NCBI GenBank assembly: GCA_963589785.1
Contig: CAVAMJ010000010.1
Location: 1-64,000 of the forward strand
Length of the DNA: 64,000 nt
Origin: SIG603 sp963589785
GTDB lineage: Bacteria; Bacillota; Clostridia; Oscillospirales; Acutalibacteraceae
Reading direction: 5' to 3'
Shown here: one piece after another, positions 16,955-25,503 of the stretch
Numbering within the stretch: the stretch's first letter is position 1
Layout of the letters: every line of letters starts with the position of its first letter
Position numbers and translations under genes: made by a program
Notes under the pieces: generated by a model
Database searches by the model: none
The model's input: only the letters and a program-made list of their open reading frames with translations
What the model was told of the DNA's origin: nothing

Positions 16955-17791
16955 ATGAAGGTAGCTCTTATTCCGAATCTCGACAAGGTCGGTGCGGAAA
17001 AATGCACCGCAGAAATAATCAGAATACTCAAAAACAGCGGTGACGAGGTGTTCGTTCACGAAAATCTCAAGGATATTTTCGTCGGAACGGAAACTCTTTC
17101 GCATCACTATGAGCTTGCGGCAAGAAGCGACGTGATAATCACTGTAGGCGGTGATGGTACTATTCTGCATGCCGCCAAGCATGCGGCTGCCTTTGATGTT
17201 CCGATACTCGGAATAAATATGGGCAGACTCGGCTATTTGGCGGGTCTTGAGGCATCTGACATTGAAAAGATACCGGAGGTCATAAGGGGAAGCGGACAGA
17301 CGGAGGAGAGAAAAATGCTCAGCTGTTCCGTCAACGGAAACCCCTTGCCGTATGTCGCACTGAACGACGGAATAATCTCTTGCCGAGATATTCGCGCGAT
17401 AGATTTCACGGTTGATATAAACGGAAGCGGAGCTTATCCGCACAGGGCGGACGGAATAATCATCGCAACGCCGACAGGCTCGACAGCTTATTCGCTTTCT
17501 GCGGGCGGTCCGATAGTCGATCCGACGCTCAACTGCATGATATTCACTCCGATTTGTCCGATGTCGCTATATGACCGAGCGGTAATCTACAGCGGAGAAA
17601 CCGAGATTTCTATCAGAATAAAGGACAGGGATCACGGTAAATTCGTGCTCACACTTGACGGCAACAAGCCGATTGAGATAGATGAAAACGATGTGGTCAG
17701 CTTTTCTGTGGCAAAACGCAGCATAAGACTGATCAGAATGGGAAAAACAAGCTTTTATGACGTGGTAAGCAAAAAGCTTATCGTTCGTTAA
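16955..17791 (+). CDS. nadK: NAD kinase
   Basis: NadK phosphorylates NAD to NADP in the cytoplasm. The 278-residue sequence has the diagnostic VGGDGTILHAAKH (GGDG motif), GINMGRLGYLA, the NDG segment in the middle domain, and RADGIIIATPTGSTAYSLSAGG. The gap after tlyA is 6 bases. It also sits upstream in metabolism from FolD-type NADP use, and nadE lies elsewhere in this window at 33876. Confidence 0.96.
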   Translation: MKVALIPNLDKVGAEKCTAEIIRILKNSGDEVFVHENLKDIFVGTETLSHHYELAARSDVIITVGGDGTILHAAKHAAAFDVPILGINMGRLGYLAGLEASDIEKIPEVIRGSGQTEERKMLSCSVNGNPLPYVALNDGIISCRDIRAIDFTVDINGSGAYPHRADGIIIATPTGSTAYSLSAGGPIVDPTLNCMIFTPICPMSLYDRAVIYSGETEISIRIKDRDHGKFVLTLDGNKPIEIDENDVVSFSVAKRSIRLIRMGKTSFYDVVSKKLIVR

Positions 17792-17803
17792 AGGAGAAAA
17801 TTG

Positions 17804-18256
17804 ATGAAAACAGGTAGACATGCCAAAATTCTTGAGCTTATCAGAGATTATGACATCGATACTCAGGAAGAACTTATGAATATACTTCGAACCAACGGCT
17901 ATGATGTAACTCAGGCTACGGTTTCGAGAGATATAAAGGAACTAAGACTTGTCAAGAGTATGGGACCCAGAGGAAAATACCGCTATTCGACAAGCCGTGA
18001 CGCAAGCTCGGATATGTCCTCAAAGTTCTATTCGCTCTTTGCCGATTCCGTTGTTTCCGTGAATTACGCTCAGAATATGCTTGTCATAAAATGTATGACG
18101 GGAATGGCTCAGGCAGTTTGTGCATCTATGGATGCCATTGAATTCAAGGGAATTGTCGGTACTCTTGCGGGAGACGATACGATTTTCTGCGTATGCAAGT
18201 CAACCGAGGAGGCAAAGAGCCGTCAGGAAGAGTTCAGCAAGCTTATTATGCAGTGA
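17804..18256 (+). CDS. argR: Arginine repressor ArgR
   Basis: ArgR is a hexameric winged-helix regulator that uses arginine as co-repressor. The 150-residue protein has the N-terminal DNA-binding domain (RHAKILELIRDYDIDTQEEL, VTQATVSRDIKELRL) and the C-terminal oligomerisation/arginine-binding domain ending GTLAGDDTIFCVC, whose GDD-type loop binds arginine. I chose ATG 17804, 7 bases after AAGGAG; an adjacent TTG at 17801 is less likely. Linkage to recN is conserved in Firmicutes. Confidence 0.95.
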   Translation: MKTGRHAKILELIRDYDIDTQEELMNILRTNGYDVTQATVSRDIKELRLVKSMGPRGKYRYSTSRDASSDMSSKFYSLFADSVVSVNYAQNMLVIKCMTGMAQAVCASMDAIEFKGIVGTLAGDDTIFCVCKSTEEAKSRQEEFSKLIMQ

Positions 18257-18271
18257 TAGGGTGGTGAGAGT

Positions 18272-19930
18272 TTGCTTTCCGCTTTATATATCGAAAATAT
18301 AGCCGTTATCGAGAAGGCTTCTATCGACTTTGAGTCGGGCTTCACTTGCCTTACGGGTGAGACGGGAGCAGGTAAATCAATCATAATAGACGCAATTCAT
18401 GCCGTGACGGGTGAGAGAACCTCAAAAGACCTCATAAGAACGGGAACAGACAGTGCGCTTGTTTCCGCTATGTTCACGGGGCTTAATCCCGTTGTCACAA
18501 GGAAGCTTGACGAAATGGGAATACCGCACGATGACGACGAACTGCAGCTTGTCAAGACGATAAAGGCTTCGAGAAACACGCAAAAGGCGAACGGCGTTCC
18601 GATTACTGCGGCTATGCTCAAGGAAATCGGCAACACGCTCATTAATATAAACGGTCAGCACGAAAGCTATGACCTCATGAACACCGAGATTCACGGACGA
18701 TACATAGACGCTTACGGCGAATTGGAAGATTTGCTCATGCAGTATCGAAACGAGTACGACCGTCTGCGTGAGATTCAGCGTGAACTCGAGAAGCTTCGCA
18801 TGGACGAAAATCAAAAGGCGAGAAGAATAGATTTGCTTAAGTATCAGATTGAGGAAATTGCCGCTGCCGACATAAAGCCCGGTGAAAAGGAAGAGCTAAA
18901 TAAGCGTGCCGACCAGATTCGCCACGGCGAGCAGATAACGAACGATGTCACCGAGGCAAAGCAGCTTTTAAACGGCGACACCGACTTCGAGGGCGCAATC
19001 GCTTATGTTTCAAAAGCGGCTCAGCTTGCCGAGAGTGCCGCAAGAAGTCACTTGCCGCTGACGGCAACTGCGGAGGAACTGAGAAACGCAGAGTACCTTT
19101 TGGAGGACGCAGAGGCGGAGCTTAGAAGCTTTGCAGATTCATTTGATTTTGACCCGGCAGAGCTTGACGAGATAGAAGATAGGATAGATTTACTTTACCG
19201 TTTGAGTCTAAAGTACGGCGAAACGGAACAGGATATTCTTGATTTTCTTGAGAAATCGAGAAAAGAACTCGAGTCAATCGAGCTTGCCGACGAGAAAACG
19301 GAGATGCTCACGGCTGAATTTGAGTCGGTCAAGGAAAAGGCAATCAGCCTTGCCAAGACTCTTTCCGAGAGAAGAAAAGAGTGTTCCTCACGCTTTAGCG
19401 CAGAGGTCAAAAATCAGCTGAAATTTCTCAATATGCCAAGCGTTGAATTTGCCGTTCGTCAGGATAGAGTGCCACTCAACCGATTTGGCTGTGACGATAT
19501 GCAGTTTATGGTTTCGGCAAACTCGGGCGAAAGCCTCAAGCCTATGTCTAAGATAGCCTCAGGCGGTGAGCTCTCGAGAATTATGCTTGCCATAAAGACG
19601 GTGCTCTCGAACGGAGACAACATCGACACGCTCATTTTCGATGAGATTGACACGGGAATTAGCGGTGAAGCCGGCAGAAAGGTCGGCTTGAAGCTGAAAG
19701 AGGCGGCGAAATCAAGGCAGATTATCTGTATCACTCATTTGGCTCAGATTGCCGCAATGGCGGATAATCAGATGCTCATTAAAAAGAATGACGACGGAAA
19801 TCGCACGAAAACCGAAGTTAAGCTTTTAGATCATGACGAGAGACTCAAGGAGCTTGCAAGGATAATCGGCGGTGACGAGATAACTCCGCTTAAACTCAAA
19901 ATGGCAGAGGAAATGCTTGATGCAAAATGA
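18272..19930 (+). CDS. recN: DNA repair protein RecN
   Basis: RecN is an SMC-like ATPase acting early in double-strand break repair. The 552-residue protein has a Walker A LTGETGAGKSIIIDAI at about residues 29-44, a long central coiled coil (about 150-390), the signature MSKIASGGELSRIMLAIK, and Walker B DTLIFDEIDTGISGEAG. The start is TTG, preceded by GGTGGTGAG. It ends the dxs-recN string, with the tyrosine T-box promoter beginning 11 bases after its stop. Confidence 0.95.
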   Translation: MLSALYIENIAVIEKASIDFESGFTCLTGETGAGKSIIIDAIHAVTGERTSKDLIRTGTDSALVSAMFTGLNPVVTRKLDEMGIPHDDDELQLVKTIKASRNTQKANGVPITAAMLKEIGNTLININGQHESYDLMNTEIHGRYIDAYGELEDLLMQYRNEYDRLREIQRELEKLRMDENQKARRIDLLKYQIEEIAAADIKPGEKEELNKRADQIRHGEQITNDVTEAKQLLNGDTDFEGAIAYVSKAAQLAESAARSHLPLTATAEELRNAEYLLEDAEAELRSFADSFDFDPAELDEIEDRIDLLYRLSLKYGETEQDILDFLEKSRKELESIELADEKTEMLTAEFESVKEKAISLAKTLSERRKECSSRFSAEVKNQLKFLNMPSVEFAVRQDRVPLNRFGCDDMQFMVSANSGESLKPMSKIASGGELSRIMLAIKTVLSNGDNIDTLIFDEIDTGISGEAGRKVGLKLKEAAKSRQIICITHLAQIAAMADNQMLIKKNDDGNRTKTEVKLLDHDERLKELARIIGGDEITPLKLKMAEEMLDAK

Positions 19931-19940
19931 TTTTCTTTGC

Positions 19941-19969
19941 TTGACAAAATTTAAAATAACAGATATACT
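19941..19969 (+). promoter_or_regulatory. Promoter of the T-box/tyrS unit
   Basis: A consensus TTGACA (19941-19946) and TATACT (19964-19969) are separated by exactly 17 bases. They lie just after recN and just before the T-box leader. Confidence 0.85.
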
Positions 19970-19975
19970 AAACGG

Positions 19976-20240
19976 GAAAAGCTGAGACGGAAAGAAGTAC
20001 GGTGCAGGCTTCAGCAAAGAGATTCGGCGGTTGGTGTAAGCCGAAGAGAAGAGCATCAGAAATACATTCCCGAGCCGAACTCTGAATTTTTCAGTAGGAG
20101 TCTCCGCAGGCGAGCGTTAAAGCGCAAAGGTATAAGAAGTTTTTCTGTACCTGTTGAGGCTGTTTTCGTAAGGAAACGGTAAACTGAGGTGGTACCGCGT
20201 AAAGTAATTTATGCCCTCTGCATTTTGCAGGGGGCTTTTA
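19976..20240 (+). ncRNA. Tyrosine T-box leader riboswitch
   Basis: The leader contains the T-box core GAGGTGGTACCGCG at 20186-20199, which pairs with the uncharged tRNA acceptor end. It ends in a terminator hairpin GCCCTCTG/CAGGGGGC at 20213-20235 followed by T-residues. The probable specifier codon is TAC (Tyr) at 20063-20065 in the AGAAATACA context, matching the tyrS gene downstream. Uncharged tRNA-Tyr should favour the antiterminator and switch tyrS on. Confidence 0.93.
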
Positions 20241-20283
20241 TTATTCCCGTCCCCCTGAAGAAAAATTGAAAGGACGTGTAAAT

Positions 20284-21516
20284 ATGGGAATTTATGAAGA
20301 GCTTCAGGCTAGAGGTCTGATAGCACAGGTAACAGACGAAGAAAAGGTAAGAGATTTGGTTAATGCCGGAAAGGCAACCTTCTATATCGGTTTTGACCCG
20401 ACAGCCGATTCGCTGCATGTCGGTCACTTCATGGCTCTTTGCCTTATGAAGAGACTCCAGATGGCAGGCAACAAGCCGATTGCACTTCTCGGCGGCGGAA
20501 CTGGTATGATCGGCGACCCGTCCGGTAAGTCCGATATGAGAAAAATGCTCACAAAGGAGACTATCGACCACAACATTGAGTGCTTCAAAAAGCAGATGTC
20601 TCGCTTCATTGACTTCTCCGACGGCAAGGCACTTATGATAAATAACGGCGACTGGCTTCTCAACCTTAACTATGTTGAGGTTCTCCGTGAGATCGGCCCG
20701 TACTTCTCCGTTAACAACATGCTCAGAGCAGAGTGCTACAAGCAGAGAATGGAAAAGGGTCTTTCCTTCCTCGAGTTCAACTACATGATCATGCAGAGCT
20801 ACGATTTCTACAGACTCTACATGGATTACGGTTGTAACCTCCAGTTCGGCGGCGACGACCAGTGGTCAAATATGCTCGGCGGACGCGAGCTCATCAGAAA
20901 GAAATTAGGCCTTGAGGAGCAGGACGCTAAGGCTCAGGCAATGACAATCACACTTCTTCTCAATTCTGAAGGAAAGAAAATGGGCAAGACTGTTTCCGGT
21001 GCTGTTTGGCTCGACCCGAACAAGACAAGCCCTTATGATTTTTACCAGTACTGGAGAAATGTTGACGATGCCGATGTTCTCAAGTGCATCAGAATGCTCA
21101 CATTCTTACCTCTCGAGCAGATAGACGAGATGGACAAGTGGGAGGGCAGTGAGCTAAATAAGGCTAAGGAAATTCTCGCATACGAGCTCACAAAGCTTGT
21201 TCACGGCGACGAGGAGGCTGACAAGGCTCAGGCTGCCGCAAAGGCACTTTACGGCGCAGGCGCAGCTGTTACCGATAATATGCCGACAACAGAAGTCGAG
21301 CTCACTGACGGAAGCATCGGACTTCTCGATATTCTCGTTGTTTCCAAGCTTGCTCAGTCCAAGAGGGACGCAAGAACCCTCGTCACTCAGAACTCCGTTT
21401 CTGTCGATGACGAAAAGGTAAACGATGTCGCAAAGAGATTTACGGCAGAGGACTTCGAGAAGGGCTACATTGTAGTCAAGAAGGGCAAGAAGTTCCAGAA
21501 AATCGTAATTAAATAA
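20284..21516 (+). CDS. tyrS: Tyrosyl-tRNA synthetase
   Basis: TyrS charges tRNA-Tyr. The 410-residue protein shows the class I HIGH-type motif DSLHVGHFMAL, the tyrosine-pocket LEFNYMIMQSYD, QFGGDDQWSNM, and the KMSKS-type KKMGKT. A C-terminal S4 domain follows (SKLAQSKRDARTLVTQNSV). I chose ATG 20284 (MGIYEEL), preceded by GAAAGGACG, instead of the in-frame ATG at 20266. Expression is controlled by the T-box upstream. Confidence 0.96.
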   Translation: MGIYEELQARGLIAQVTDEEKVRDLVNAGKATFYIGFDPTADSLHVGHFMALCLMKRLQMAGNKPIALLGGGTGMIGDPSGKSDMRKMLTKETIDHNIECFKKQMSRFIDFSDGKALMINNGDWLLNLNYVEVLREIGPYFSVNNMLRAECYKQRMEKGLSFLEFNYMIMQSYDFYRLYMDYGCNLQFGGDDQWSNMLGGRELIRKKLGLEEQDAKAQAMTITLLLNSEGKKMGKTVSGAVWLDPNKTSPYDFYQYWRNVDDADVLKCIRMLTFLPLEQIDEMDKWEGSELNKAKEILAYELTKLVHGDEEADKAQAAAKALYGAGAAVTDNMPTTEVELTDGSIGLLDILVVSKLAQSKRDARTLVTQNSVSVDDEKVNDVAKRFTAEDFEKGYIVVKKGKKFQKIVIK

Positions 21517-21529
21517 GATATAAAATAAT

Positions 21530-21566
21530 AAATCGGAGCAAGTGAAAAAGCTTGCTCCGATTTTTT
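21530..21566. terminator. Terminator between tyrS and luxS
   Basis: AATCGGAGCAAG pairs with CTTGCTCCGATT around TGAAAAAG and is followed by six T residues. It sits between converging genes and can serve both. Confidence 0.9.
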
Positions 21567-21569
21567 GTT

Positions 21570-22049
21570 TTATTCCGGATAATTCAAGTGACTTTCATCA
21601 ATGCCGTAGAGAGTTCTTCCGAGATACTGCTTAGCGATGTAATGAGCCATATTGAGGTTCATATCGAGGTAGTTGCCGCAGTCCCTGGGGCTAGCACCGG
21701 GGATTTCTCCCTCAAAGTCACGCACAAACTCGAACATTGCTGTAACTAGTTCTACGATGTCCTTTGATTCGAGGTCGCCAGCCAAAATGAGGTAAAATCC
21801 AGTTCGGCAGCCCATGGGTCCAAAGTAAACGATTTTATCCTGCCACTGGGGATCGTTTCTGAGGTAAGTAGCGCCGAGGTGCTCGATTGTGTGAACCTCT
21901 GCCGTGTTCATTACAGGCTCATCATTCGGTGAAGTGATGCGAAGGTCAAAGGTAGTGACGGTCTCCTTTCCGATATGATCCTTTCTCGAGACATACACGC
22001 CCGGCTCAAGGGCAATATGGTTTATTGTGAAGCTTGCGATTTTTTCCAT
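21570..22049 (-). CDS. luxS: S-ribosylhomocysteine lyase LuxS
   Basis: LuxS cleaves S-ribosylhomocysteine to homocysteine and DPD, the precursor of autoinducer-2. The 159-residue sequence has the metal-binding HTIEH, FGPMGCRTGFYL with the catalytic Cys, and the downstream Cys ligand in SPRDCGNY. It has AAAGAAAGGA before the ATG and its own promoter, and is transcribed away from the copper operon. Whether it serves signalling or only methyl-cycle detoxification cannot be told from this window. Confidence 0.96.
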   Translation of the reverse strand: MEKIASFTINHIALEPGVYVSRKDHIGKETVTTFDLRITSPNDEPVMNTAEVHTIEHLGATYLRNDPQWQDKIVYFGPMGCRTGFYLILAGDLESKDIVELVTAMFEFVRDFEGEIPGASPRDCGNYLDMNLNMAHYIAKQYLGRTLYGIDESHLNYPE

Positions 22050-22096
22050 GCTTTAAGTTCCTTTCTTTTTGTTTGATCTAGTAATCTTTACCGATT

Positions 22097-22125
22097 ATTT
22101 TAAGTCAAGGAATAAATAAAGTCAA
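22097..22125 (-). promoter_or_regulatory. Promoter of luxS
   Basis: On the minus strand TTGACT (22125-22120) and TAAAAT (22102-22097) are 17 bases apart. The -35 lies only 15 bases from the -35 of the divergent copper operon promoter. Confidence 0.7.
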
Positions 22126-22140
22126 TGTGCAAAATAACTG

Positions 22141-22169
22141 TTGACAAAGATACCCCTTGGGGGTATAAT
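22141..22169 (+). promoter_or_regulatory. Copper operon promoter
   Basis: A perfect TTGACA (22141-22146) and perfect TATAAT (22164-22169) are spaced by 17 bases. The spacer is filled by a CsoR-type operator. Confidence 0.9.
22150..22166. promoter_or_regulatory. CsoR operator 1
   Basis: ATACCCCTTGGGGGTAT is an inverted repeat with arms ATACCCC/GGGGTAT, the usual form of CsoR copper operators. It lies between -35 and -10, so a bound repressor would block polymerase. Confidence 0.85.
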
Positions 22170-22180
22170 TCAATCATAAA

Positions 22181-22197
22181 ATACCCCACAGGGGTAT
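22181..22197. promoter_or_regulatory. CsoR operator 2
   Basis: ATACCCCACAGGGGTAT has the same seven-base arms as operator 1. Its centre is 31 bases downstream of the first centre, about three helical turns, so both sites face the same side of the DNA. Confidence 0.85.
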
Positions 22198-22226
22198 GTG
22201 TGAATGTAATGAAGAGGTAATAACTT

Positions 22227-22553
22227 ATGGAAGATAACAATATTAAACACTCATGCTGTTGCTGTCATGATGACGAGAAGACAACCGAGAGAACAAACGA
22301 TGAGGTAAAAAAGCTGATGAACCGCCTAAGCCGAATCGAGGGTCAGATCAGAGGAATTAAGCGCATGCTCGAGAATGACGCTTATTGCCCGGATATATTA
22401 ACCCAGTCGGCGGCTGTCACCTCGGCTATGAACGCATTCAGCAGAGAGCTTCTTTCAAACCACGTTCATCACTGCGTGGTGAGAGACATAAAGGAAGGAA
22501 AGGAAGAAACAGTTGATGAGCTTATGGACACAATTTATAAGCTTATGAAATGA
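22227..22553 (+). CDS. csoR: Copper-sensing repressor CsoR
   Basis: This 108-residue CsoR has the family core (VKKLMNRLSRIEGQIRGIKRML), the Cys in AYCPDILTQ, and the His and Cys of NHVHHC, which together form the Cu(I) ligand set. An N-terminal HSCCCCHDDE cluster is additional to the canonical protein and could bind further copper. Cu(I) binding releases the repressor from the two operators upstream, giving autoregulation and control of copA, whose start lies 8 bases beyond the csoR stop. Confidence 0.95.
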   Translation: MEDNNIKHSCCCCHDDEKTTERTNDEVKKLMNRLSRIEGQIRGIKRMLENDAYCPDILTQSAAVTSAMNAFSRELLSNHVHHCVVRDIKEGKEETVDELMDTIYKLMK

Positions 22554-22561
22554 GGCTATCA

Positions 22562-25327
22562 ATGGAACAGTATAACGTTACGGGAATGAGCTGTGCGGCA
22601 TGCAGCTCAAGAGTAGAGAAAGCCGTATCCGCAGTAGACGGCGTCACCTCATGCTCGGTAAGTCTTCTTACCAACTCAATGGGCGTTGAGGGAACGGCAA
22701 GTGCGGCAGATATAATCAAAGCGGTAGAAAATGCGGGTTACGGTGCTTCCGTCAAGGGTGCGCAAAAGGTAAGCGCTGATGCCGATGAATTAAAGGACAC
22801 TGAAACTCCGAAACTTAAGAGAAGACTAATCGCGTCTGTCGGATTTTTGTGCGTGCTGATGTATTTCTCCATGGGCCACATGATGTGGGGCTGGCCTTTG
22901 CCAAGCTTCTTTAACGGAAATCATGTTGCCATGGGACTTGTTCAGCTTCTTCTGACTGGTGCCGTCATGGTGATAAACCAGAAGTTCTTTATAAGCGGAT
23001 TTAAAGGGCTTATTCACAAAGCGCCAAACATGGATACACTTGTCGCGCTCGGCTCGGGCGCATCGTTCTTGTGGAGCGTCTATGCGCTTTTCATGATGAC
23101 GGATGCTCAGGTTCACGGCGGAGCGGAAGCGGCTATGCCGTGGATGGATGAATTCTATTTTGAGTCGGCGGCAATGATACTTGCGCTCATCACGGTCGGA
23201 AAAATGCTCGAGGCGAGAAGCAAAGGCAAAACGACAGATGCACTCAAGGAGCTCATGAAGCTAACTCCGAAGTCGGCGAATGTCTTGCGTGACGGCAAGG
23301 AAGTGACGGTTTCTGTTTCTGAAGTTAAACAGGGCGACGTTTTTGTCGTTCGCCCCGGTGAATCCGTGCCCGTTGACGGAGTTGTAGTCGAGGGAAGTTC
23401 GGCTGTGAACGAATCTGCACTCACGGGCGAGTCTGTTCCCGTTGATAAAGAGGTAGGCGATACGGTTTCCGCCGCTACTATCAATCAGTCGGGATTTATC
23501 CGCTGTGAGGCAACAAGAGTAGGTGAGGACACCACTCTTTCTCAGATAATCAAAATGGTAAGCGATGCGGCGGCAACAAAAGCTCCTATTGCTAAAATTG
23601 CAGATAAGGTATCGGGAATTTTCGTTCCGGCTGTTATTTCTATCGCGGTAGTAACGATTATCGTTTGGCTTCTTGTCGGTCAGACAGTCGGCTACGCCCT
23701 TGCAAGGGGAATTTCCGTTCTCGTTATCAGCTGTCCGTGTGCACTGGGACTTGCTACTCCCGTTGCCATAATGGTCGGAAGCGGAAAGGGTGCAAGAAAC
23801 GGTATTCTTTTCAAAACGGCAGTTTCGCTCGAGGAGACGGGTAAGGTTAATATAGTTGCACTTGATAAAACAGGCACAATTACAAAGGGTGAGCCGCAGG
23901 TCACGGATATTATTCCGACAGACGGAATAAGCGAAAATGAACTTCTCGTAAAGGCGGCTTCGCTCGAATCAAAAAGTGAGCATCCGCTTGCAAAGGCAGT
24001 TCTTGAAAAAGCAAACGCAGAAAATATCTCTCTTATGGAGACAGATAATTTCAAGGCACTTTCGGGCAACGGACTTGAGGCAGTGCTTGATGGCAAAAAG
24101 CTTGTCGGAGGAAGCGGAAAATATATCTCGTCCGTTGTCGCAGTTGATAGCGCTGTAAAGGAGAAAGCAGACAGCCTTGCAAAACAGGGAAAGACTCCGC
24201 TTTTCTTCTCTGAAGACGGAAAACTTCTCGGTATAATTGCCGTAGCCGATGTTATCAAGGAGGATTCGCCTCAGGCTGTTAAGGAGCTTCAGAACATGGG
24301 TATCCATGTTGTTATGCTCACGGGCGACAACGAGCAGACCGCAAAGGCAATCGCAAAAGAGGCGGGAGTCAACGAGGTAATCGCCGGAGTTTTGCCCGAC
24401 GGCAAAGAAGCAGTCATCAGAAAGCTTAAGGAACAGGGCAAGGTCGCCATGGTCGGTGACGGTATAAACGATGCGCCTGCGCTCACAAGAGCCGATATCG
24501 GTATAGCAATCGGTGCGGGTGCCGATGTTGCCGTTGATGCGGCAGATGTCGTTGTTATGAAATCCAAGCTTACCGATGTTTCGGCGGCTATCAGACTTTC
24601 AAGAGCAACTCTCACAAATATTCACGAGAATCTTTTCTGGGCATTCTTCTATAATGTAATCGGAATTCCGCTTGCTGCCGGATGTTACATTCACTTATTC
24701 GGCTGGTCACTAAATCCGATGTTCGGTGCGGCGGCAATGAGTCTTTCGAGTTTCTGCGTTGTTACTAACGCACTGAGACTCAACCTCGTCAATATCAGAA
24801 GTACCAAGCACGACAGAAAACGCAAATCAAATGTTAAAGCAATCGAGATGAAATCAGCTGAAGAAGACACAAATGCTCCCGATGTTCTCATCAAGGTTGA
24901 GGGCATGATGTGCGGTCACTGCGAAGCAAGAGTTAAAAAGGCGCTTGAAGGTTTAAGCTTTGTCAGCGAAGCAAAGCCAAGCTTTGAGAAAGGCACGGTT
25001 GAGGTTAAGCTTAACGCAAGGGCTAACGAAAACGACATGAAAAAAGCGATAGAAGATAATGACTATAAGGCAGTATCTTTTACATACAAAGAAAACAAAA
25101 ATACGGAGGAAAACAAAATGACAAAGACAATGAAAATCGAAGGCATGATGTGCTGTCACTGTGAGGCTACAGTTAAGAAGACTCTTGAGGCAATCGAGGG
25201 CGTTGAGTCTGCAAACGTAAGCCATGAGAACGGAACAGCAGTCGTTACACTTTCTGCAGATGTTTCTGACGATGCTCTCAAGAGTGCTGTTGAGGCTAAA
25301 GACTACAAGGTTACAGCAATCGACTGA
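22562..25327 (+). CDS. copA: Copper-exporting P1B ATPase CopA with C-terminal CopZ-like domains
   Basis: CopA exports Cu(I) with ATP. The 921-residue protein has an N-terminal heavy-metal domain (GMSCAAC, Cys 11 and 14), eight predicted spans, the transport motif SCPCALGLATPVA near 390, the phosphorylation motif DKTGTIT near 434, and VGDGINDAPAL. After the last span come a basic linker and two more metal domains: GMMCGHC near 782 and GMMCCHC near 863. The last domain looks like a complete CopZ chaperone fused in frame. I chose ATG 22562, with TGAGG upstream. The frame could also open at 22550, overlapping the csoR stop. Confidence 0.95.
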   Translation: MEQYNVTGMSCAACSSRVEKAVSAVDGVTSCSVSLLTNSMGVEGTASAADIIKAVENAGYGASVKGAQKVSADADELKDTETPKLKRRLIASVGFLCVLMYFSMGHMMWGWPLPSFFNGNHVAMGLVQLLLTGAVMVINQKFFISGFKGLIHKAPNMDTLVALGSGASFLWSVYALFMMTDAQVHGGAEAAMPWMDEFYFESAAMILALITVGKMLEARSKGKTTDALKELMKLTPKSANVLRDGKEVTVSVSEVKQGDVFVVRPGESVPVDGVVVEGSSAVNESALTGESVPVDKEVGDTVSAATINQSGFIRCEATRVGEDTTLSQIIKMVSDAAATKAPIAKIADKVSGIFVPAVISIAVVTIIVWLLVGQTVGYALARGISVLVISCPCALGLATPVAIMVGSGKGARNGILFKTAVSLEETGKVNIVALDKTGTITKGEPQVTDIIPTDGISENELLVKAASLESKSEHPLAKAVLEKANAENISLMETDNFKALSGNGLEAVLDGKKLVGGSGKYISSVVAVDSAVKEKADSLAKQGKTPLFFSEDGKLLGIIAVADVIKEDSPQAVKELQNMGIHVVMLTGDNEQTAKAIAKEAGVNEVIAGVLPDGKEAVIRKLKEQGKVAMVGDGINDAPALTRADIGIAIGAGADVAVDAADVVVMKSKLTDVSAAIRLSRATLTNIHENLFWAFFYNVIGIPLAAGCYIHLFGWSLNPMFGAAAMSLSSFCVVTNALRLNLVNIRSTKHDRKRKSNVKAIEMKSAEEDTNAPDVLIKVEGMMCGHCEARVKKALEGLSFVSEAKPSFEKGTVEVKLNARANENDMKKAIEDNDYKAVSFTYKENKNTEENKMTKTMKIEGMMCCHCEATVKKTLEAIEGVESANVSHENGTAVVTLSADVSDDALKSAVEAKDYKVTAID
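25118..25327 (+). CDS. Possible CopZ-like chaperone from an internal copA start
   Basis: Within copA and in the same frame, GGAGGA at 25105-25110 stands 7 bases before an ATG at 25118. Starting there gives a 69-residue protein beginning MTKTMKIEGMMCCHCE, the length and motif of a free Atx1/CopZ copper chaperone. The linker codons before it (TEENK) are short and polar. Two products, a full CopA and a free CopZ, are therefore plausible from one gene. The Shine-Dalgarno match and spacing are seen directly; use as a start site is inference. Confidence 0.5.
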   Translation: MTKTMKIEGMMCCHCEATVKKTLEAIEGVESANVSHENGTAVVTLSADVSDDALKSAVEAKDYKVTAID

Positions 25328-25344
25328 ATTGATTAAAGTTGAAA

Positions 25345-25370
25345 GGCTCCGAGTGATCGGAGTCTTTTGT
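25345..25370 (+). terminator. Terminator of the copper operon
   Basis: GGCTCCG pairs with CGGAGTC around AGTGAT and is followed by TTTTGTTTT, shortly after the copA stop. Confidence 0.75.
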
Positions 25371-25416
25371 TTTAAGCGTCTAAGGGATTTGCTAAGAATT
25401 GTGCAATTTTGTCATC

Positions 25417-25446
25417 TTGAACACGATAATAAATATGTGATATACT
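25417..25446 (+). promoter_or_regulatory. Promoter of the asparagine-synthetase-like gene
   Basis: TTGAAC (25417-25422) and TATACT (25441-25446) are 18 bases apart. The transcription start would be near 25453, which leaves no room for a longer N-terminus of the next gene. Confidence 0.65.
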
Positions 25447-25503
25447 CTAAATAGTGTGAATTCGAACACAAAATTTAATAAGGTGTGGCACAAGGAGACA
25501 AAT

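Noticed and set aside
21570..22049. luxS as proof of quorum sensing
   Set aside because: No AI-2 receptor or uptake genes are present; LuxS also serves the methyl cycle.
23692..24615. Long minus-strand frames opposite copA
   Set aside because: They are Ser/Thr-rich shadows of a clear P-type ATPase frame on the plus strand.
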